Below, in pieces: positions 9,044 through 20,230 of a DNA stretch of 64,000 bases. Position 1 is the first letter of the stretch, and every line of letters begins with the position of its first letter. Under the pieces are notes generated by a model. The model had not been told where the DNA came from. It did not search any database and saw nothing but the letters and a program-made list of their open reading frames with translations. The stretch covers positions 124,001 through 188,000 of the forward strand of contig BGKB01000020.1 of the NCBI GenBank assembly GCA_003116975.1, written 5' to 3'. The DNA comes from Aurantiochytrium sp. KH105 (Eukaryota > Sar > Bigyra > Thraustochytrida > Thraustochytriidae). A program made the translations under genes and the position numbers.

Positions 9044-10042
9044 CTTTGTTGTCAGAAGCGCTCTTGCGCGAGACGGCCGACCAGGACTTGATATCTCGAG
9101 CGGCCTTGAATATATGATACCGCGTGTATGCTTATCACATTGTTTCTGTTTTTTTGTTTTGTTTTCCCTTGCTCGCAGAACTTTGGCGTTCAGGGTTGGT
9201 GCTTTTCTTGTCTCGCAAGATTCTGGCTTTAGCCTCTGCTGTCGTCGCCGTTCCATTCACTGAGACGTCTGAGTCGAGTCCAGTCGATTCGACAGGTGCA
9301 AAACAGAACGAAAAAGATGATAAGCGCTGGGCCAGGCCTCGCGTAATGATAACTTTGTTTCGAAGCGCGCGAACTTCGGACAGCCCATCGAATCTACTTA
9401 TTATAATTTTATTATGAATGATGTTCGATGTTTGGAGAGAGGCGGGAAGGAAGGTAACGTCGAATAGAATTTACCCCACTTGCGGCTGACTGGAGGCCTC
9501 GTGATCACCAAGAGAGATTGATTTTATTTCTTCTGTGTCACTCCTTCTCCGGGGTTCTCGCGAAAAGGTTTTTGTTTTGCTTCCCTCGATCCCCTCAACC
9601 CATTCATTCATCGATCGTCTTTCTCAATGACACCATAGTGTATGTTTTTCCACGCTCTCGAATCAAGCTGCCAAGCCCCCCTTTTTCTTACTTGCAGTCA
9701 AAATTCTTCTCCGCCGCACTGCATCATCGTTCCAGCTGCTGCCGGGCCACAGAGCAAGGCTCCGGTCTAAAAAAAGAGGTCTATCTGCGCCCAGACTTAG
9801 ACGACGCACATAATGAAAAGGAGTGCAGAGCCTAAACCGGGCCTGCTGCGGCCTCTGTAAGCCATCTTTGCTGCTGGCTGTCAGTCGTCATTGCTGCTGC
9901 TGCTGCTGCTGCTGCTCTTGCGGAGCAGACGAGCGCCGCCGAGGGCAAAGCGAGCGAGCGAGCGAGCGTCCGCGGAAGGTCGTGCGCGCCACTCACCCGC
10001 CGCCTCTCCTCCGCCGTCTCACGCTCGCCTCGCACACCAGCC
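9044..10042. other. Spacer upstream of NDUFV2
   Basis: About 1 kb with no convincing gene. The first half is AT-richer (ATTATAATTTTATTATGAATG near 9400) and is probably the 3' region of the preceding gene. The last 200 bases are GC-rich with a short (CTG)n run at 9894-9916 and form the NDUFV2 promoter and leader. Confidence 0.4.
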
Positions 10043-11023
10043 ATGTTGAGCCAGAACATGCGCCTCGGCGCTTCGCGGCTGTCGGCCGTCGCGCGTGGAC
10101 CGGCCTTGAAGACTTGCACGCGTGGCCTTGCGCACAGCAAGACCGTCGAGCACACGCCTGTCAAGGGCAACAAGCAGGACGATTACTTTGACTTTACGGC
10201 AGAAAACTACGAGCGCGTTGCCACCATCCTCGCAAAGGTAAGCTACTACTTGTTTATCCTCCTTGTTGCTCTTTCTTCTCCCTTCTACCACGCTCAACAA
10301 AAAGCCTTTCCCTTCCTCTCCTTTCCTTCTCTTCTCTATATCGCTCTCGCGAGCGTATAGGTCGTGGCTTAGATTGAATCACTAACATTCTGTCGCTTGA
10401 CGACGCGTTCGCAGTACCCGGCCAACTACAAGCAGTCGGCCTGCATCCCGCTGCTCGATCTCGCGCAGCGCCAGAACAACAACTTTCTCCCTGTAGCCGC
10501 CATGAACAAAGTAGCAGAGATCTTGGGCGCCAACCCGATGCGCGTTTACGAAGTGGCCACCTTCTACACCATGTTCAACCGCCAGCCTGTTGGCAAGTAC
10601 TTTATCCAGCTCTGCGGCACGACGCCTTGCATGGCGTGTGGCGCCGGCGAGATCAAGCAGACCATCACGGACCACCTCGGCATTAAGAATGGTGAGACCA
10701 CCAAGGACGGCAAGTTCACCCTTCTCGAGGTAGAGTGCCTGGGCGCTTGCATCAACGCACCCATGGTGCAGATCAACGACGACTTTTATGAGATGCTCAC
10801 CAAGGAGACCACCATTGAGCTTCTCGAGGCCTGCGCCAAAGACCAGCCGCCCCCGATGACCAAGTGGGGCAGTCTTCCCATGAACGGCCAGCTCAGCTGC
10901 GAGGGCCCTCTCGGCAAGACCTCACTCAAGGAGTCCTGGCCGGGCATCGAAAAGTTCATGCGCAAGGATCTCGAAAAGAAGGTTGACCCTGCCAGCATCA
11001 AGGAGGCCATGCACTACGAGTAG
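10043..11023 (+). CDS. NDUFV2: NADH dehydrogenase (ubiquinone) flavoprotein 2, 24 kDa subunit
   Basis: Two exons: 10043-10237 and 10415-11023, giving 267 residues. The 177-base intron has a GTAAGC donor, a CACTAAC branch-like site near 10379 and a TTCGCAG acceptor; the join is in phase 0. The first ~40 residues are Arg/Ser-rich and acid-free, a mitochondrial presequence. The four [2Fe-2S] cluster ligands are present: Cys132 and Cys137 (CGTTPC) and Cys173 and Cys177 (CLGAC). The family role is the N1a cluster subunit of the complex I N-module in the mitochondrial matrix, next to the FMN subunit NDUFV1. Length is close to the human protein. The downstream neighbour is convergent; AATAAA at 11215-11220 is a possible poly(A) signal. 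Confidence 0.96.
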
Positions 11024-11540
11024 TCAGCGACGTGCAGGCCGACGTCCCGTCTCTCCTGTCCTGTCCTGTTATGTTCCTTTACTCTCTTTTTTACGAGGCA
11101 AAATAGCTAGCATATCGAGTGAAAAGGGATATTCTTTCTTCAGTCCCGGGCCCAAGTGCTCATCGTGTCAATGATCGATCGGTGGATCTGATTTCTCACC
11201 GAGTAAGCAAGGATAATAAATCTTTCCTTCTTACGATTTGCAAATGAGCTTCTAATGACTACTTTGCCAATCGACTTGCGCAGCTCGTGGTGATGTGCAG
11301 GTTGCTTTGTTCGAGGTGGATAGGCCAGGCCAGGCCAGGCCAGGCCAGGCCAGCTCCAGACGGCCGCCTTCTTTTACGTTGGAGTGTCGTCTCGCTAAAG
11401 CAAAATGCATGCCAGCAATATACGCCACCCACCAGAGCCAACCCCTTGTGAACCGGCCGTCCGGCGGCAAATCGTGTATCGCTGAACACCACACCACATT
11501 CATCCCCTTTCCGAAACTCTCGAGCGTTGAGAAATCCCGT
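11024..11540. other. Convergent spacer with a (GGCCA)n array
   Basis: Lies between two converging 3' ends. It contains AATAAA at 11215 and a pentanucleotide array (AGGCC)n at about 11325-11352. No gene was seen. Confidence 0.6.
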
Positions 11541-12404
11541 TCAGTCGTCGGGCCCAAAGCCCCACTCGAGCTCATCCAGAGCCTGCGCAGAAATCTTGTT
11601 TCCCTGAGGGAAAAGCTTTCGCCTTCGCCATTTACCCAACATGATTGCAGCGCGCTTGTGACGAAGGTCCAAGGCAATGTCCTGCGCCGTCTGACCGGTA
11701 CTCGAAGTTTTCGAATACTCACACCCAGCCTTGAGCAGACTCAGGATACAATCGGTGTCTCCCGACTTGGCTGCGTAATGCAGCGCAGTCCATTTCTCTA
11801 ACTTGTCGCGATGGCTAGGCGTCGCCGCGAATTCGAGCAACAAGTCCACAATGTCCGGATCCCCTGCTTCTGCTGCTTTCATGAGCGGACGGACATTGAA
11901 CCTGTTGCGCGCATCGACATCAGCTTGAGCCTCCAAAAGAAGCTCGACACATTCAAATTCGGCCGCCTCGCAGGCATAATGGAGCGCGGTGCACCCGTAT
12001 CGATCGCGGACATCCGGATCCGCACCGCGATTCACGAGCAGCTGCACGATACGCTGGTGTCCCTTTTCTGACGCGCACGCAAGCGCAGTCTTGCCATCTA
12101 CCTCAATCTGGCAATCGAGTGCGCCTTCAACTTCGCCGAACTTGAGCGCGTACAGCTTGCACGCGTGAAAGTCACCTTGATATGCGGCAAAAATAAAGTT
12201 TCGCTTCTCGCTGTACGAAGGCTCTCCGAATTCACCGCTCAGAAATTGGCGAACATAGTCCGCGCACTTTTGCGCCGTCTTCTTCACGTCGAAACGTGTT
12301 CTTTCGACGAGCTCGCGCCATTCACGCCTCTTGCGAGCGTCGCGTCGGCGCCACTCATCAAGGACGTCATCCTTGTATTCTTTCCCCATTCGAAGCGTGT
12401 CCAT
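11541..12404 (-). CDS. Ankyrin-repeat protein
   Basis: 287 residues, single exon. The N-terminal ~65 residues are charged and helical (Arg/Lys/Glu-rich, with a Tyr-Val-Arg-Gln-Phe segment). Then four to five ankyrin repeats run from about residue 70 to 240, with typical cores such as DGKTALACASEKGHQRIVQLL, YGCTALHYACEAAEFECVELLL, NVRPLMKAAEAGDPDIVDLLL and KWTALHYAAKSGDTDCILSLL. The C-terminal tail is short and ends WGFGPDD. Ankyrin repeats are protein-binding scaffolds; nothing visible points to a specific partner or to catalysis. There is no signal peptide or membrane segment, so a cytosolic or nuclear location is likely. Confidence 0.85.
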   Translation of the reverse strand: MDTLRMGKEYKDDVLDEWRRRDARKRREWRELVERTRFDVKKTAQKCADYVRQFLSGEFGEPSYSEKRNFIFAAYQGDFHACKLYALKFGEVEGALDCQIEVDGKTALACASEKGHQRIVQLLVNRGADPDVRDRYGCTALHYACEAAEFECVELLLEAQADVDARNRFNVRPLMKAAEAGDPDIVDLLLEFAATPSHRDKLEKWTALHYAAKSGDTDCILSLLKAGCEYSKTSSTGQTAQDIALDLRHKRAAIMLGKWRRRKLFPQGNKISAQALDELEWGFGPDD

Positions 12405-12773
12405 TGTTGCGCCTAATCTGCAGACCGACAGGCAGATCGAATACCTACTGCCTTCGCGCTCAGCCTTGCACTGCGTGCCCGCCGCTGCGCTCGCACACGC
12501 ACGCGTGCGCGCGCTCGCGCGCGCAAGGTTTTCCTCAAGATGGGAACAAACTTTCGAAGGGGAAAAAGGAAGCTAGCATTGCGAGCAAAACGGTGTGTAC
12601 CAGGGAGGCTTTTTCTCGTAGTGTGGCACTGTCTGTGATGACTGCAACGGATGCGGATGTTGGTGAGAAGCCCCGCCTGTCTCGCATGTATGGCTAGGTC
12701 GACGTCACGTCGGCTGGGCTGGCGTGTGTGGGCGCGGGCGGGCAGGCGCGCGGATAGAGCAGCAGCAGCAGCA

Positions 12774-12815
<42 letters not shown>

Positions 12816-13422
12816 TGCGTGGCGTTGTTCGAAAGGAACCTGCCTGGACGTTGGTCCGCCTGCGTACTGCCCCTTTCTTTTCCTGGCTTGCAGAGCATTG
12901 ACCGTGAACGCGAGTTGGACAATTCGATCCTCCGTGGTATTCCATTCTATTCTATCTATTCATTCGCAAGTTTTAGAGTGCTTTCTCGGAGCCAAACATT
13001 GACCGAATTCCCCTTAAGTCTTATTCTATCTAATGTTGTTCTTTCTTGCCGTGCAAGATGCCGCGCTCGATACCCTATTAAGCGCAACAAGCCAAGGCAA
13101 TGTCTCGTCATGTACGCTATCCAGAGGCCAGCTTGCTCTCTCTTTGTCTCTGCGATATCATGACGACCAAAGTCGACGAGGCGAAATAGAATCAAGACCC
13201 TATTGACCGCCTCCGCGCACGGTACCCCCGCGGTCGTGCCAGCCGCCGCAAGGACAGCCTTGGACAGAACCGAACCGGGACTCGGTTGGTCGGTAGCTCT
13301 GTACTAATCCACTCTTACACAGAGCCGCCACGGTATGAAGGCGAGCATCGTCACAGAGACAAGACATCTAGGCATATCAGTGTCATCCATTAGCTCATCC
13401 GACCGAGCGTCGCGTCCCTTCC
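12405..13422. other. Divergent spacer between the ankyrin gene and the myosin
   Basis: Contains a compound (GCA)n(GCG)n trinucleotide run at 12758-12815 and TA-richer stretches at 12940-13060. It probably holds promoters for both flanking genes. Both strands of the trinucleotide run are open and give poly-Ala/Arg/Pro frames, which I do not accept as genes. Confidence 0.5.
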
Positions 13423-16400
13423 ATGACGCTCGTCTGGATCAAGAGCGAGGGCAGCGTGTCATGGGCACCTGGTATTAGCGACGTGGACGGTGACGGGAAA
13501 GAATGTGCGCACATGTTGGCAGCGAACGAGGGCTCGCCGTCAAGCATCCTTGTGAAAAGCAGCCCGCCCGCTCTCAAAAAACGCGCACAGGGTCGTCCTG
13601 AGATTCTTCCACGCGCACCTCACGACGAAGCACACGAGGATGACCTCACCAACCTCTTGTACATTCACGAGGCAAGCATTCTTCACAATCTTGCCGCTCG
13701 CTTTAAAATGGGCAAGCCGCATTCGTTCATTAGTCGCGTGCTCCTTTCTGTGAACCCAATTCACGACGTGAACGAACCTCTCGAGCTAGCAGGGCGTAAG
13801 GAGGCTCTCGACACCCCGCATCCATTTAGCGTTGCTGAAAATGCATTTCAGCAACTCGAACGGCAGAGCACGAGCCAGTGCATTGTCATCAGCGGCGAAT
13901 CTGGGTCCGGGAAAACCGAGACCAGCAAGCGGGTCATTCGTCACCTTGTCATGCGCACAGGCGAGGCAAGCACAATTGACGAGCGTCTTCTTGCGGCCTC
14001 ACCTATACTCGAGGCCTTTGGTAATGCGCAGACCGTGAGCAACGGAAACTCGTCACGCTTCGGCAAATTTGTCAACCTCTACTTTACCAATAACCAGGTT
14101 CGTTTCCGCAACGCTGCCATCGAAACCTACCTCCTCGAGCGGTCAAGAGTCGTTTGCTACGACGAGAGCGAGCGTAGCTTTCATATTTTCTACGAGCTTT
14201 TAGCTGGAGCCTCAGAGGATTTGCGCAGCGATCTCCACCTTGAAATCTATGACGGTCCTCTCATGGGTGGGATTCACTCGGGTCGCGATGACGCCGAGTT
14301 CGTGCGCCTAGCGAGTAGCATGAAGCTCTTTGGCATGAGCGCTGAAATCCAAAAAGAGGTCTTTGCAGTGGTGGCCGCCGTTCTGCACCTCACATGCCTT
14401 AGATTCGTCGACAAAGAATCCACAGAGGGCAACATTGCCAGCCTCTCTGCGTCTTGTGGCCCCCATTTGACTGCTGCTGCCTCGCTCTTGGCCGTGCCAC
14501 AGGACGATCTCCTACGACTTCTCTGCGAACGAGCCATGGTGTTGCGGGGCGAGACCATGGTCTCACAGCGCACTGCTGCGGCAGCATCGCAAGCCCGCGA
14601 CGCCCTCGCCAAGGCACTGTATCAGCGTCTCTTTGACTGGCTCGTTATGCAAATCAACCGCGGGCTCGATATCGCGCAGGAGCCGCCTGACCCTCTTACA
14701 TCCTGCGAGGCGCCGTCAGACTTGACTTGCGCAAACTTTATTGGCATTCTCGACATCTTCGGCTTTGAGTGTTTTGAGAAGAATAGCTTTGAGCAACTTC
14801 TCATAAATTTTGCCAACGAGGCTTTGCAGACGACTTTCAACGAGCAGGTCTTTCAGTCAGAGCTCAATTTGTACAAAGACGAAGGTCTCGACACGAGTGG
14901 GATCGCTTCACCCCCGGATGACAAATGTGTCGATTGTCTCGCATTGTTTCGAACCTCACACAAGGCTGCAGATCGCCGCCCGGGCCTACTTGCGGCGCTC
15001 AACACGATATCTGTTGGCCCCGAGCCAAGCGACACCAAACTCATTGCACTTTTACACAGGACCTTTCGAGGCCGGCCCTGCTTCGTAGACCCGCATCCCT
15101 GCGTTGCAGCAAGCACGTTTATCATTGAACATTACGCGGGCCAGGTCGCCTATACCATCAATGGCTTTGTGAGCAAGAATTCAGATCGTCTTCCGCCCGA
15201 GGCAGATGCATTTTTTCTCTCGCAAGAGTCATCAAGTGAGGTCCTTGCTGAAATGTTTGCGGTCTCGTTGCAGGAAGGTGCGTCAAACCATGCGCCTGAT
15301 GGTATTAGCCCCAAGCTGGTCAAGTCCAAGGCCAAAAAGAGCAAAAAGTCGATTGCAGCCACCTTTGAGGATCAGATTCGCGCGCTCATGAAGGTGATCC
15401 GTAGCACGCAGTGCTCCTTTGTGCGGTGCATAAAGCCGAACCCGGGGCTTGACCCGACCCAAGGTTTTGACCACGCCTTTGTGGCACGTCAGCTTATTTG
15501 TCTGAGCATTCCACAAACTGCTCAGCTCTTACAAGCGGGACTGCCGGGCCGCATCGCCTATGGAACGCTGCAGCGAACCTTTGACCCCGTTCTGAGCGCC
15601 AAGCTCCCAGCTCATCTTCAACCGGGAAAAGCGCCGCGGGGTCTCGGTTTCGAGCACATCGTGGTCAAATGCATTTTGCGTAGCCTTGGGGCCGACGCAG
15701 ATGCTTGCAAGTTTGGCAAAACACGTGTTTTCTTTGCCAGCGGAGCACTTGCAGCGATTGATGGGAAGTTAAAGGCCATCGAGCGGGGCGAGGCCAGCGT
15801 TCCCGAGGATCTTGCAGAAGACATTGAGACTGCATGCACGCTCGTAGCAGCTCGACGTCTGCTCATTGTGGCGGGGTGTCTACGGCGACGAAGTCAGCAG
15901 CTACGAATGCGCAAGGTACTGCGACTGCGTGTTGTGCTTTTTGCGCAAGCCCATTGGCGGCGTCAGCGAGCTCAGCGGAAATTTATACACCAGCGTTGTG
16001 CCGTCATCAAATTGCAGGCTGCATGGCGAAAGCGATGCATGCGAATTTCTCTTGCAGTGAGCGCAGCCCATGCGGCAAGCGCAAAGCGGATACAAGCGTT
16101 CGCGCGTGGTTTTGTCGCCCGAAAAAGATATAACCAGTTGCGGGCAGCAGTCAGAATCTTGCAGCTTGCGTGGCAGCTCAAGAGCAGCCTCTTTGCGTAC
16201 AGCGCCTCGGACAACGATTCGGTCAATACTGCGTGCACGGATCCAGAATTGGCCGCGGCATGGGACGCTCGGCAGCTTGCCGGACCCGATCTAGAGGAGG
16301 ACGCTTTCGTTTCTCATTTCCCAACATCGAATTCGCCAAAAAGATCTGCCGTGGATGCTCTCATTGATGACATGCTTCGAAATGACACCATGGGTATCGT

Positions 16401-18159
16401 GACACAAGCCATTGCCGAGGACGAAGAGACACTCGAGACGTGCCATGACAACGATCGAACTGTTCATAAGGACTCTTTAGAAAACGAGGAAATCACCTGT
16501 GGCGAGGTCTTCGTCCCTTGTGATGCCGCCCAATCTCAAGAGTTGCACGTATCAGCAGCGACAGAGGGCAAGGCCAATGCGCCGCGCGTTTTATTGTCCA
16601 GTCAGCAGATGAAGCCCGGAGCTGAATGCGAGGATGCGGGTTACCATGCCGACGACGATGTATGCTCTCTCGGAGACGACGAGGAGGAAGAAGAGAAGGT
16701 AAAGGATGGCACAGCGCTAGAAGAAGAGTACGGCGGCGATGATGATGATGAAGACGATGATGACGATGACGATGTCGATGTCGTGAGAGGAAAGAATTCA
16801 TCTCTTGGCCCAGAGGGCGACGGGGCGAATGTTGACGAGGCTGATGTTCCACAACGGCGCACTACCTCCTTACAGGATATTGCAAATGACAAGATGTCAG
16901 GAAATCACACGCGCGTGAAGAGATTGCATAGCCGTCACGCCGCGAGTACAAACCCTGCTTCAAGACGGCAGCGTCATCATGAAAAGAGAAAACCACGAAG
17001 CAAGACAAAGCCCGCCTTGCCCGAATTATCAACGTGCCCGCCTGCGAATGAAAAGGGAGAGGACAGCAAAGAGCAGGCATTCCAGCCCATTGACTCTTTT
17101 GAGACGCACCCTGTGCAAGAAAGTACCCAGGACCAGAAAGATGGTCAAGATCTCGACGACGATCAAGACCACGTGCAACATGCCGATGAGGACCTGCAGC
17201 AAAGCCGACACGACCACGACGAAGAAGCGAAGGCTTTGTGCATGGCGTCAGAGGAGCTTCTTCGGAAAGAGCAGGATGCGCACGCGCGCCGGCATTCGAA
17301 TGAGGAGCTAACATCAATGCTGATGCGACTCTCCCCAACGGCATTTACCCGGGAAGATGGCGGAGCGGCTTCAAAGATGTCCACGCCAACAAACGCGCGG
17401 TCCGCAGCAGGCCGAACAAGGTCATCGCGGCGATTGAGTCTGCGCTCGACCGCTGTCAAGGAGTCTTGTGACGGCGAGATGTCATTTTCAGGCAAGGTTC
17501 ACGGCCTGCAAGCGCAGGAAGGAACTTTCATGCAAGTTGTGGACGATTACGCACAGACGGAGAAGAACGCCTCGTTTTCGAGCAAGAGCAGTCGAGATCC
17601 GCGAAACCGGAGGTCTCTTCGCAAGTTCAACTTTTCGGCCATGTTCACGCTGAGAAAGCGGGAAGAGCGACTGGTGTTGCGCAAGCTCAAGGCAGGGATG
17701 CGAAAGAAGCATTATCGCCAAGTCATTGAAGCTCTCGTACGTGCGCGCGAGCTAGAGCTGATGGCACCAGACGTGCTTGCAGCGGAACAAATGATCCACC
17801 GAGTGAAAACGCTCCACGCACAGCAAATTCTTCGCGAGGCGATGGTCTTGCGCAACATCGAGTCGCTCATCCACGCCATCGATCAAGCTGTTCGTTTTGG
17901 CATGGAGAAGGACGACCCGCAAGGTCTCTTGCGCGATGCGAGAGAGATGCTCGCCAAGATGCAGAGCAGAGCACTCGCAAGGCACAGCAGCACACGGAGC
18001 TCAAAGTCAAACCAGCACGAGTCAAATACCATGGCAGTGACGGGACCATCCAAGGCCATTTTGGCTTCGAATGGTGCGGTCACTGTTGTTGGCAAGATCG
18101 ATGGCCTGGAAGGCGATAGCAGGGGAGCACGGGGCGGAAATGGGGCGTGCGGTGCGTAA
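13423..18159 (+). CDS. Unconventional myosin heavy chain
   Basis: 1578 residues in one exon. Motor domain from about residue 70 to 800: P-loop GESGSGKT (158-165), switch I NGNSSRFGKF (about 207-216), switch II/relay DIFGFECFEKNSFEQL (from 444), and the actin-binding/SH helix region FVRCIKPNP (about 666-674). The neck (about 806-925) holds basic IQ-like motifs including KLQAAWRKRCMR and RIQAFARGFVARKRY. The tail (about 925-1578) is mostly disordered and very acidic, with a run of Asp/Glu (about 1080-1125) and several basic patches. There is no long coiled coil, MyTH4, FERM or TH1 domain. The last ~130 residues contain two similar helical hairpins. Actin-based motor function is clear; cargo and class are not. 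The tail fits no class I can name. Confidence 0.93.
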   Translation: MTLVWIKSEGSVSWAPGISDVDGDGKECAHMLAANEGSPSSILVKSSPPALKKRAQGRPEILPRAPHDEAHEDDLTNLLYIHEASILHNLAARFKMGKPHSFISRVLLSVNPIHDVNEPLELAGRKEALDTPHPFSVAENAFQQLERQSTSQCIVISGESGSGKTETSKRVIRHLVMRTGEASTIDERLLAASPILEAFGNAQTVSNGNSSRFGKFVNLYFTNNQVRFRNAAIETYLLERSRVVCYDESERSFHIFYELLAGASEDLRSDLHLEIYDGPLMGGIHSGRDDAEFVRLASSMKLFGMSAEIQKEVFAVVAAVLHLTCLRFVDKESTEGNIASLSASCGPHLTAAASLLAVPQDDLLRLLCERAMVLRGETMVSQRTAAAASQARDALAKALYQRLFDWLVMQINRGLDIAQEPPDPLTSCEAPSDLTCANFIGILDIFGFECFEKNSFEQLLINFANEALQTTFNEQVFQSELNLYKDEGLDTSGIASPPDDKCVDCLALFRTSHKAADRRPGLLAALNTISVGPEPSDTKLIALLHRTFRGRPCFVDPHPCVAASTFIIEHYAGQVAYTINGFVSKNSDRLPPEADAFFLSQESSSEVLAEMFAVSLQEGASNHAPDGISPKLVKSKAKKSKKSIAATFEDQIRALMKVIRSTQCSFVRCIKPNPGLDPTQGFDHAFVARQLICLSIPQTAQLLQAGLPGRIAYGTLQRTFDPVLSAKLPAHLQPGKAPRGLGFEHIVVKCILRSLGADADACKFGKTRVFFASGALAAIDGKLKAIERGEASVPEDLAEDIETACTLVAARRLLIVAGCLRRRSQQLRMRKVLRLRVVLFAQAHWRRQRAQRKFIHQRCAVIKLQAAWRKRCMRISLAVSAAHAASAKRIQAFARGFVARKRYNQLRAAVRILQLAWQLKSSLFAYSASDNDSVNTACTDPELAAAWDARQLAGPDLEEDAFVSHFPTSNSPKRSAVDALIDDMLRNDTMGIVTQAIAEDEETLETCHDNDRTVHKDSLENEEITCGEVFVPCDAAQSQELHVSAATEGKANAPRVLLSSQQMKPGAECEDAGYHADDDVCSLGDDEEEEEKVKDGTALEEEYGGDDDDEDDDDDDDVDVVRGKNSSLGPEGDGANVDEADVPQRRTTSLQDIANDKMSGNHTRVKRLHSRHAASTNPASRRQRHHEKRKPRSKTKPALPELSTCPPANEKGEDSKEQAFQPIDSFETHPVQESTQDQKDGQDLDDDQDHVQHADEDLQQSRHDHDEEAKALCMASEELLRKEQDAHARRHSNEELTSMLMRLSPTAFTREDGGAASKMSTPTNARSAAGRTRSSRRLSLRSTAVKESCDGEMSFSGKVHGLQAQEGTFMQVVDDYAQTEKNASFSSKSSRDPRNRRSLRKFNFSAMFTLRKREERLVLRKLKAGMRKKHYRQVIEALVRARELELMAPDVLAAEQMIHRVKTLHAQQILREAMVLRNIESLIHAIDQAVRFGMEKDDPQGLLRDAREMLAKMQSRALARHSSTRSSKSNQHESNTMAVTGPSKAILASNGAVTVVGKIDGLEGDSRGARGGNGACGA

Positions 18160-18655
18160 AGACCTGACACAAGAGTAAAGTGAGGACATCGTGCCTGCGG
18201 AGCTTAGAGATACGGAGGGTGAGGAATCATGGCGCATGTGACGGGTGTAGCATTTGGTTCAGGGCTCGGACTCTAAGCACGGCACATGTAAAGCGTTTAG
18301 CGTTAGGTTCGGGCTCGAAGCATGTTGTGAAGAGCAAGCATGGACTCTTACTGCGACTACATGCAAAAGGCTTATGAGATACACTAGTTCGAACGAAGTG
18401 AATAATGGCGATTTTGGAGATCTCGTTTGTGTGCTTGCTGAAGCGATGGCTGTCGTGGGCGAGTCAACTGAACCACCAATGAAGGCGGCAAGAAGAGCAA
18501 GTCTGCATGAGCACGTCTGCGTATGCAGTCCGTAAAAGTCAGCTGGGACCAGACTAACTGTAAGGAAAAAGGAGGAGGGGGAAGGGGGGGGGGGGGGGGA
18601 TATAATTAGTAATGAAATGAATGAATAGCAAGACGTCAAATCATGCTGAGCAAGC
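18160..18655. other. Convergent spacer with a G16 homopolymer
   Basis: Lies between the myosin and dehydrogenase stop codons. It holds a short imperfect direct repeat (GGTTC-GGGCTCG near 18257 and 18308) and a run of 16 G at 18584-18599 next to GGGGGAAGG. No gene was seen. Confidence 0.6.
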
Positions 18656-19743
18656 TTAGAGCTTGGAGGAAGCCTCCTTGTAGCGCTCAAGGTTGCCCAT
18701 GACCGGACCAAAGGAGTCCTGGGTCGACTCTGGGTACTCGGGCTCGTCATCGTAGTCCGTGACCTTCTCCCAGACCTTGGCCACAGCCTCGGGAGAGGCA
18801 TCACCGAAGGGGAGGAAGCCACCCTTGGCGCGCTGCCAGCGAAGCTCAGCAACCCAGCCGGCACCGAGCTCGTAGACCTGGCCACTGCTCTCGCACGAGT
18901 CGTGGGAGAGGTAGGCGACAACAGGGGCAACAAACTCCGGGCGGAGAGCGTCGACCATTTCCTGGGGCATGACGGTTGCGGTCATGCGCGAGCCGGCGAG
19001 CGGGGCAATGCAGTTGACCTTGATGTTCTTGCTAGCGCCCTCGCGAGCAAGGGTCTTAGTAAGACCAAGGATGCCGAGCTTGGCAGCCGAGTAGTTGGCC
19101 TGGCCGAAGTTGCCGTAGAGGCCAGCAGCACTCGCGACGTTGATGACGCGGCCGAACTGCTGCTTGCGCATGGTTTCCCAGGCGGCCTTGGTGACCGCGT
19201 AGGTGCCCTTGAGGTGGACGGTGTAGATGAGATCCCAGTCCTTTTGGGTCATCTTGTGGAAGGCGACATCGCGAAGGATGCCGGCGTTGTTGATAACAAT
19301 GTCCACACGGCCAAAGGCGTCAAGGGCGGTCTTGATGATCTTATCACCGTACTCGACCGAGTCGTAGTTGGCTACGGCCTCGCCGCCGGCAGACTTGATC
19401 TCCTCGACAACCTTGTCGGCGGCGTTGGTCGAGGCACCCTCGCCATGGGTGCTGCCGCCAAGGTCGTTGACGACCACCTTGGCGCCGCGCGATCCCAGAA
19501 GAAGGGCGTCTGCGAGATCGAGAAAGAAAAATGCACAAATCCATTTGGACGGTGTGATGTACGTCGCAATAGGTATGTCAGTGAGTCAGTGATTCAGTCA
19601 GTCAATGAACGGTTCGTCCTCTTTCCCCTCCCCGTGAACAGCGCCTGCACTCTATATTTTGATCACGTACACGCGCGGCCGAGGCCGTTGCCGGCGCCGG
19701 TCACCACGGCCACCTTGCCATCGTAGCGGAGAGTCTCGGACAT
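18656..19743 (-). CDS. Peroxisomal (3R)-hydroxyacyl-CoA dehydrogenase-like SDR (MFE-2 dehydrogenase type)
   Basis: Two exons: 19743-19671 and 19509-18656 (minus strand). The intron has a GTACGT donor and a CGCAG acceptor and splits the codon of Tyr25. The spliced protein has 308 residues. It is a short-chain dehydrogenase: TGAGNGLG cofactor loop (residues 15-22), NNAG (98-101), and the catalytic set Ser151, Tyr164 and Lys168 (YSAAK). Tyr164 matches the numbering I recall for human HSD17B4. The AGSRMTATVMPQE and GAGWVAELRWQR segments are typical of the dehydrogenase part of multifunctional enzyme type 2. It ends in Ser-Lys-Leu, a canonical PTS1, so peroxisomal import is expected. Family role: oxidation of D-3-hydroxyacyl-CoA in beta-oxidation. 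The hydratase and SCP2 domains fused to it in animals are absent, so here it is a stand-alone enzyme. Confidence 0.92.
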
Positions 19744-20186
19744 TGTCGTGTTCTTGGGTCTCGCTCGTCACGTCTTGAGGTTCTGTTTGCGATTTGCTGC
19801 GTGCGCGTGCGTGCAAAGTCCTATCGTCCGTCAGTCTTCAGTCCACCATGCAAGCATGCCAACCTTTCGCCTTGCCTTGCCTTGCCCCGCCTTGCCAAGC
19901 CTTGCTCTCGTTGCCTTAGGCCCATGTTCACGCCACATGGCGTCGCCGCGCCGCAACTTGGATCCGACCACACAACGACAATTGGTCCCTCCTGGCTTGC
20001 TTCGTCAGAGCACGCAATCGCAGGCGAGTGGGTGTGTGCTCTATCTCTATCTCTCTGCGCCATCCTCCTCGGAGGTCTCGTCCTTCCTGGCAGCGCAAGG
20101 CAAGCCAAGGCGAGCTGCTCTTGCTCGTCCGCTCTCGCTCTCGCTCTCGACGGGCCTTGCCCGCGCGCGCGTCCTTGCTGGCTCGC

Positions 20187-20230
<44 letters not shown>

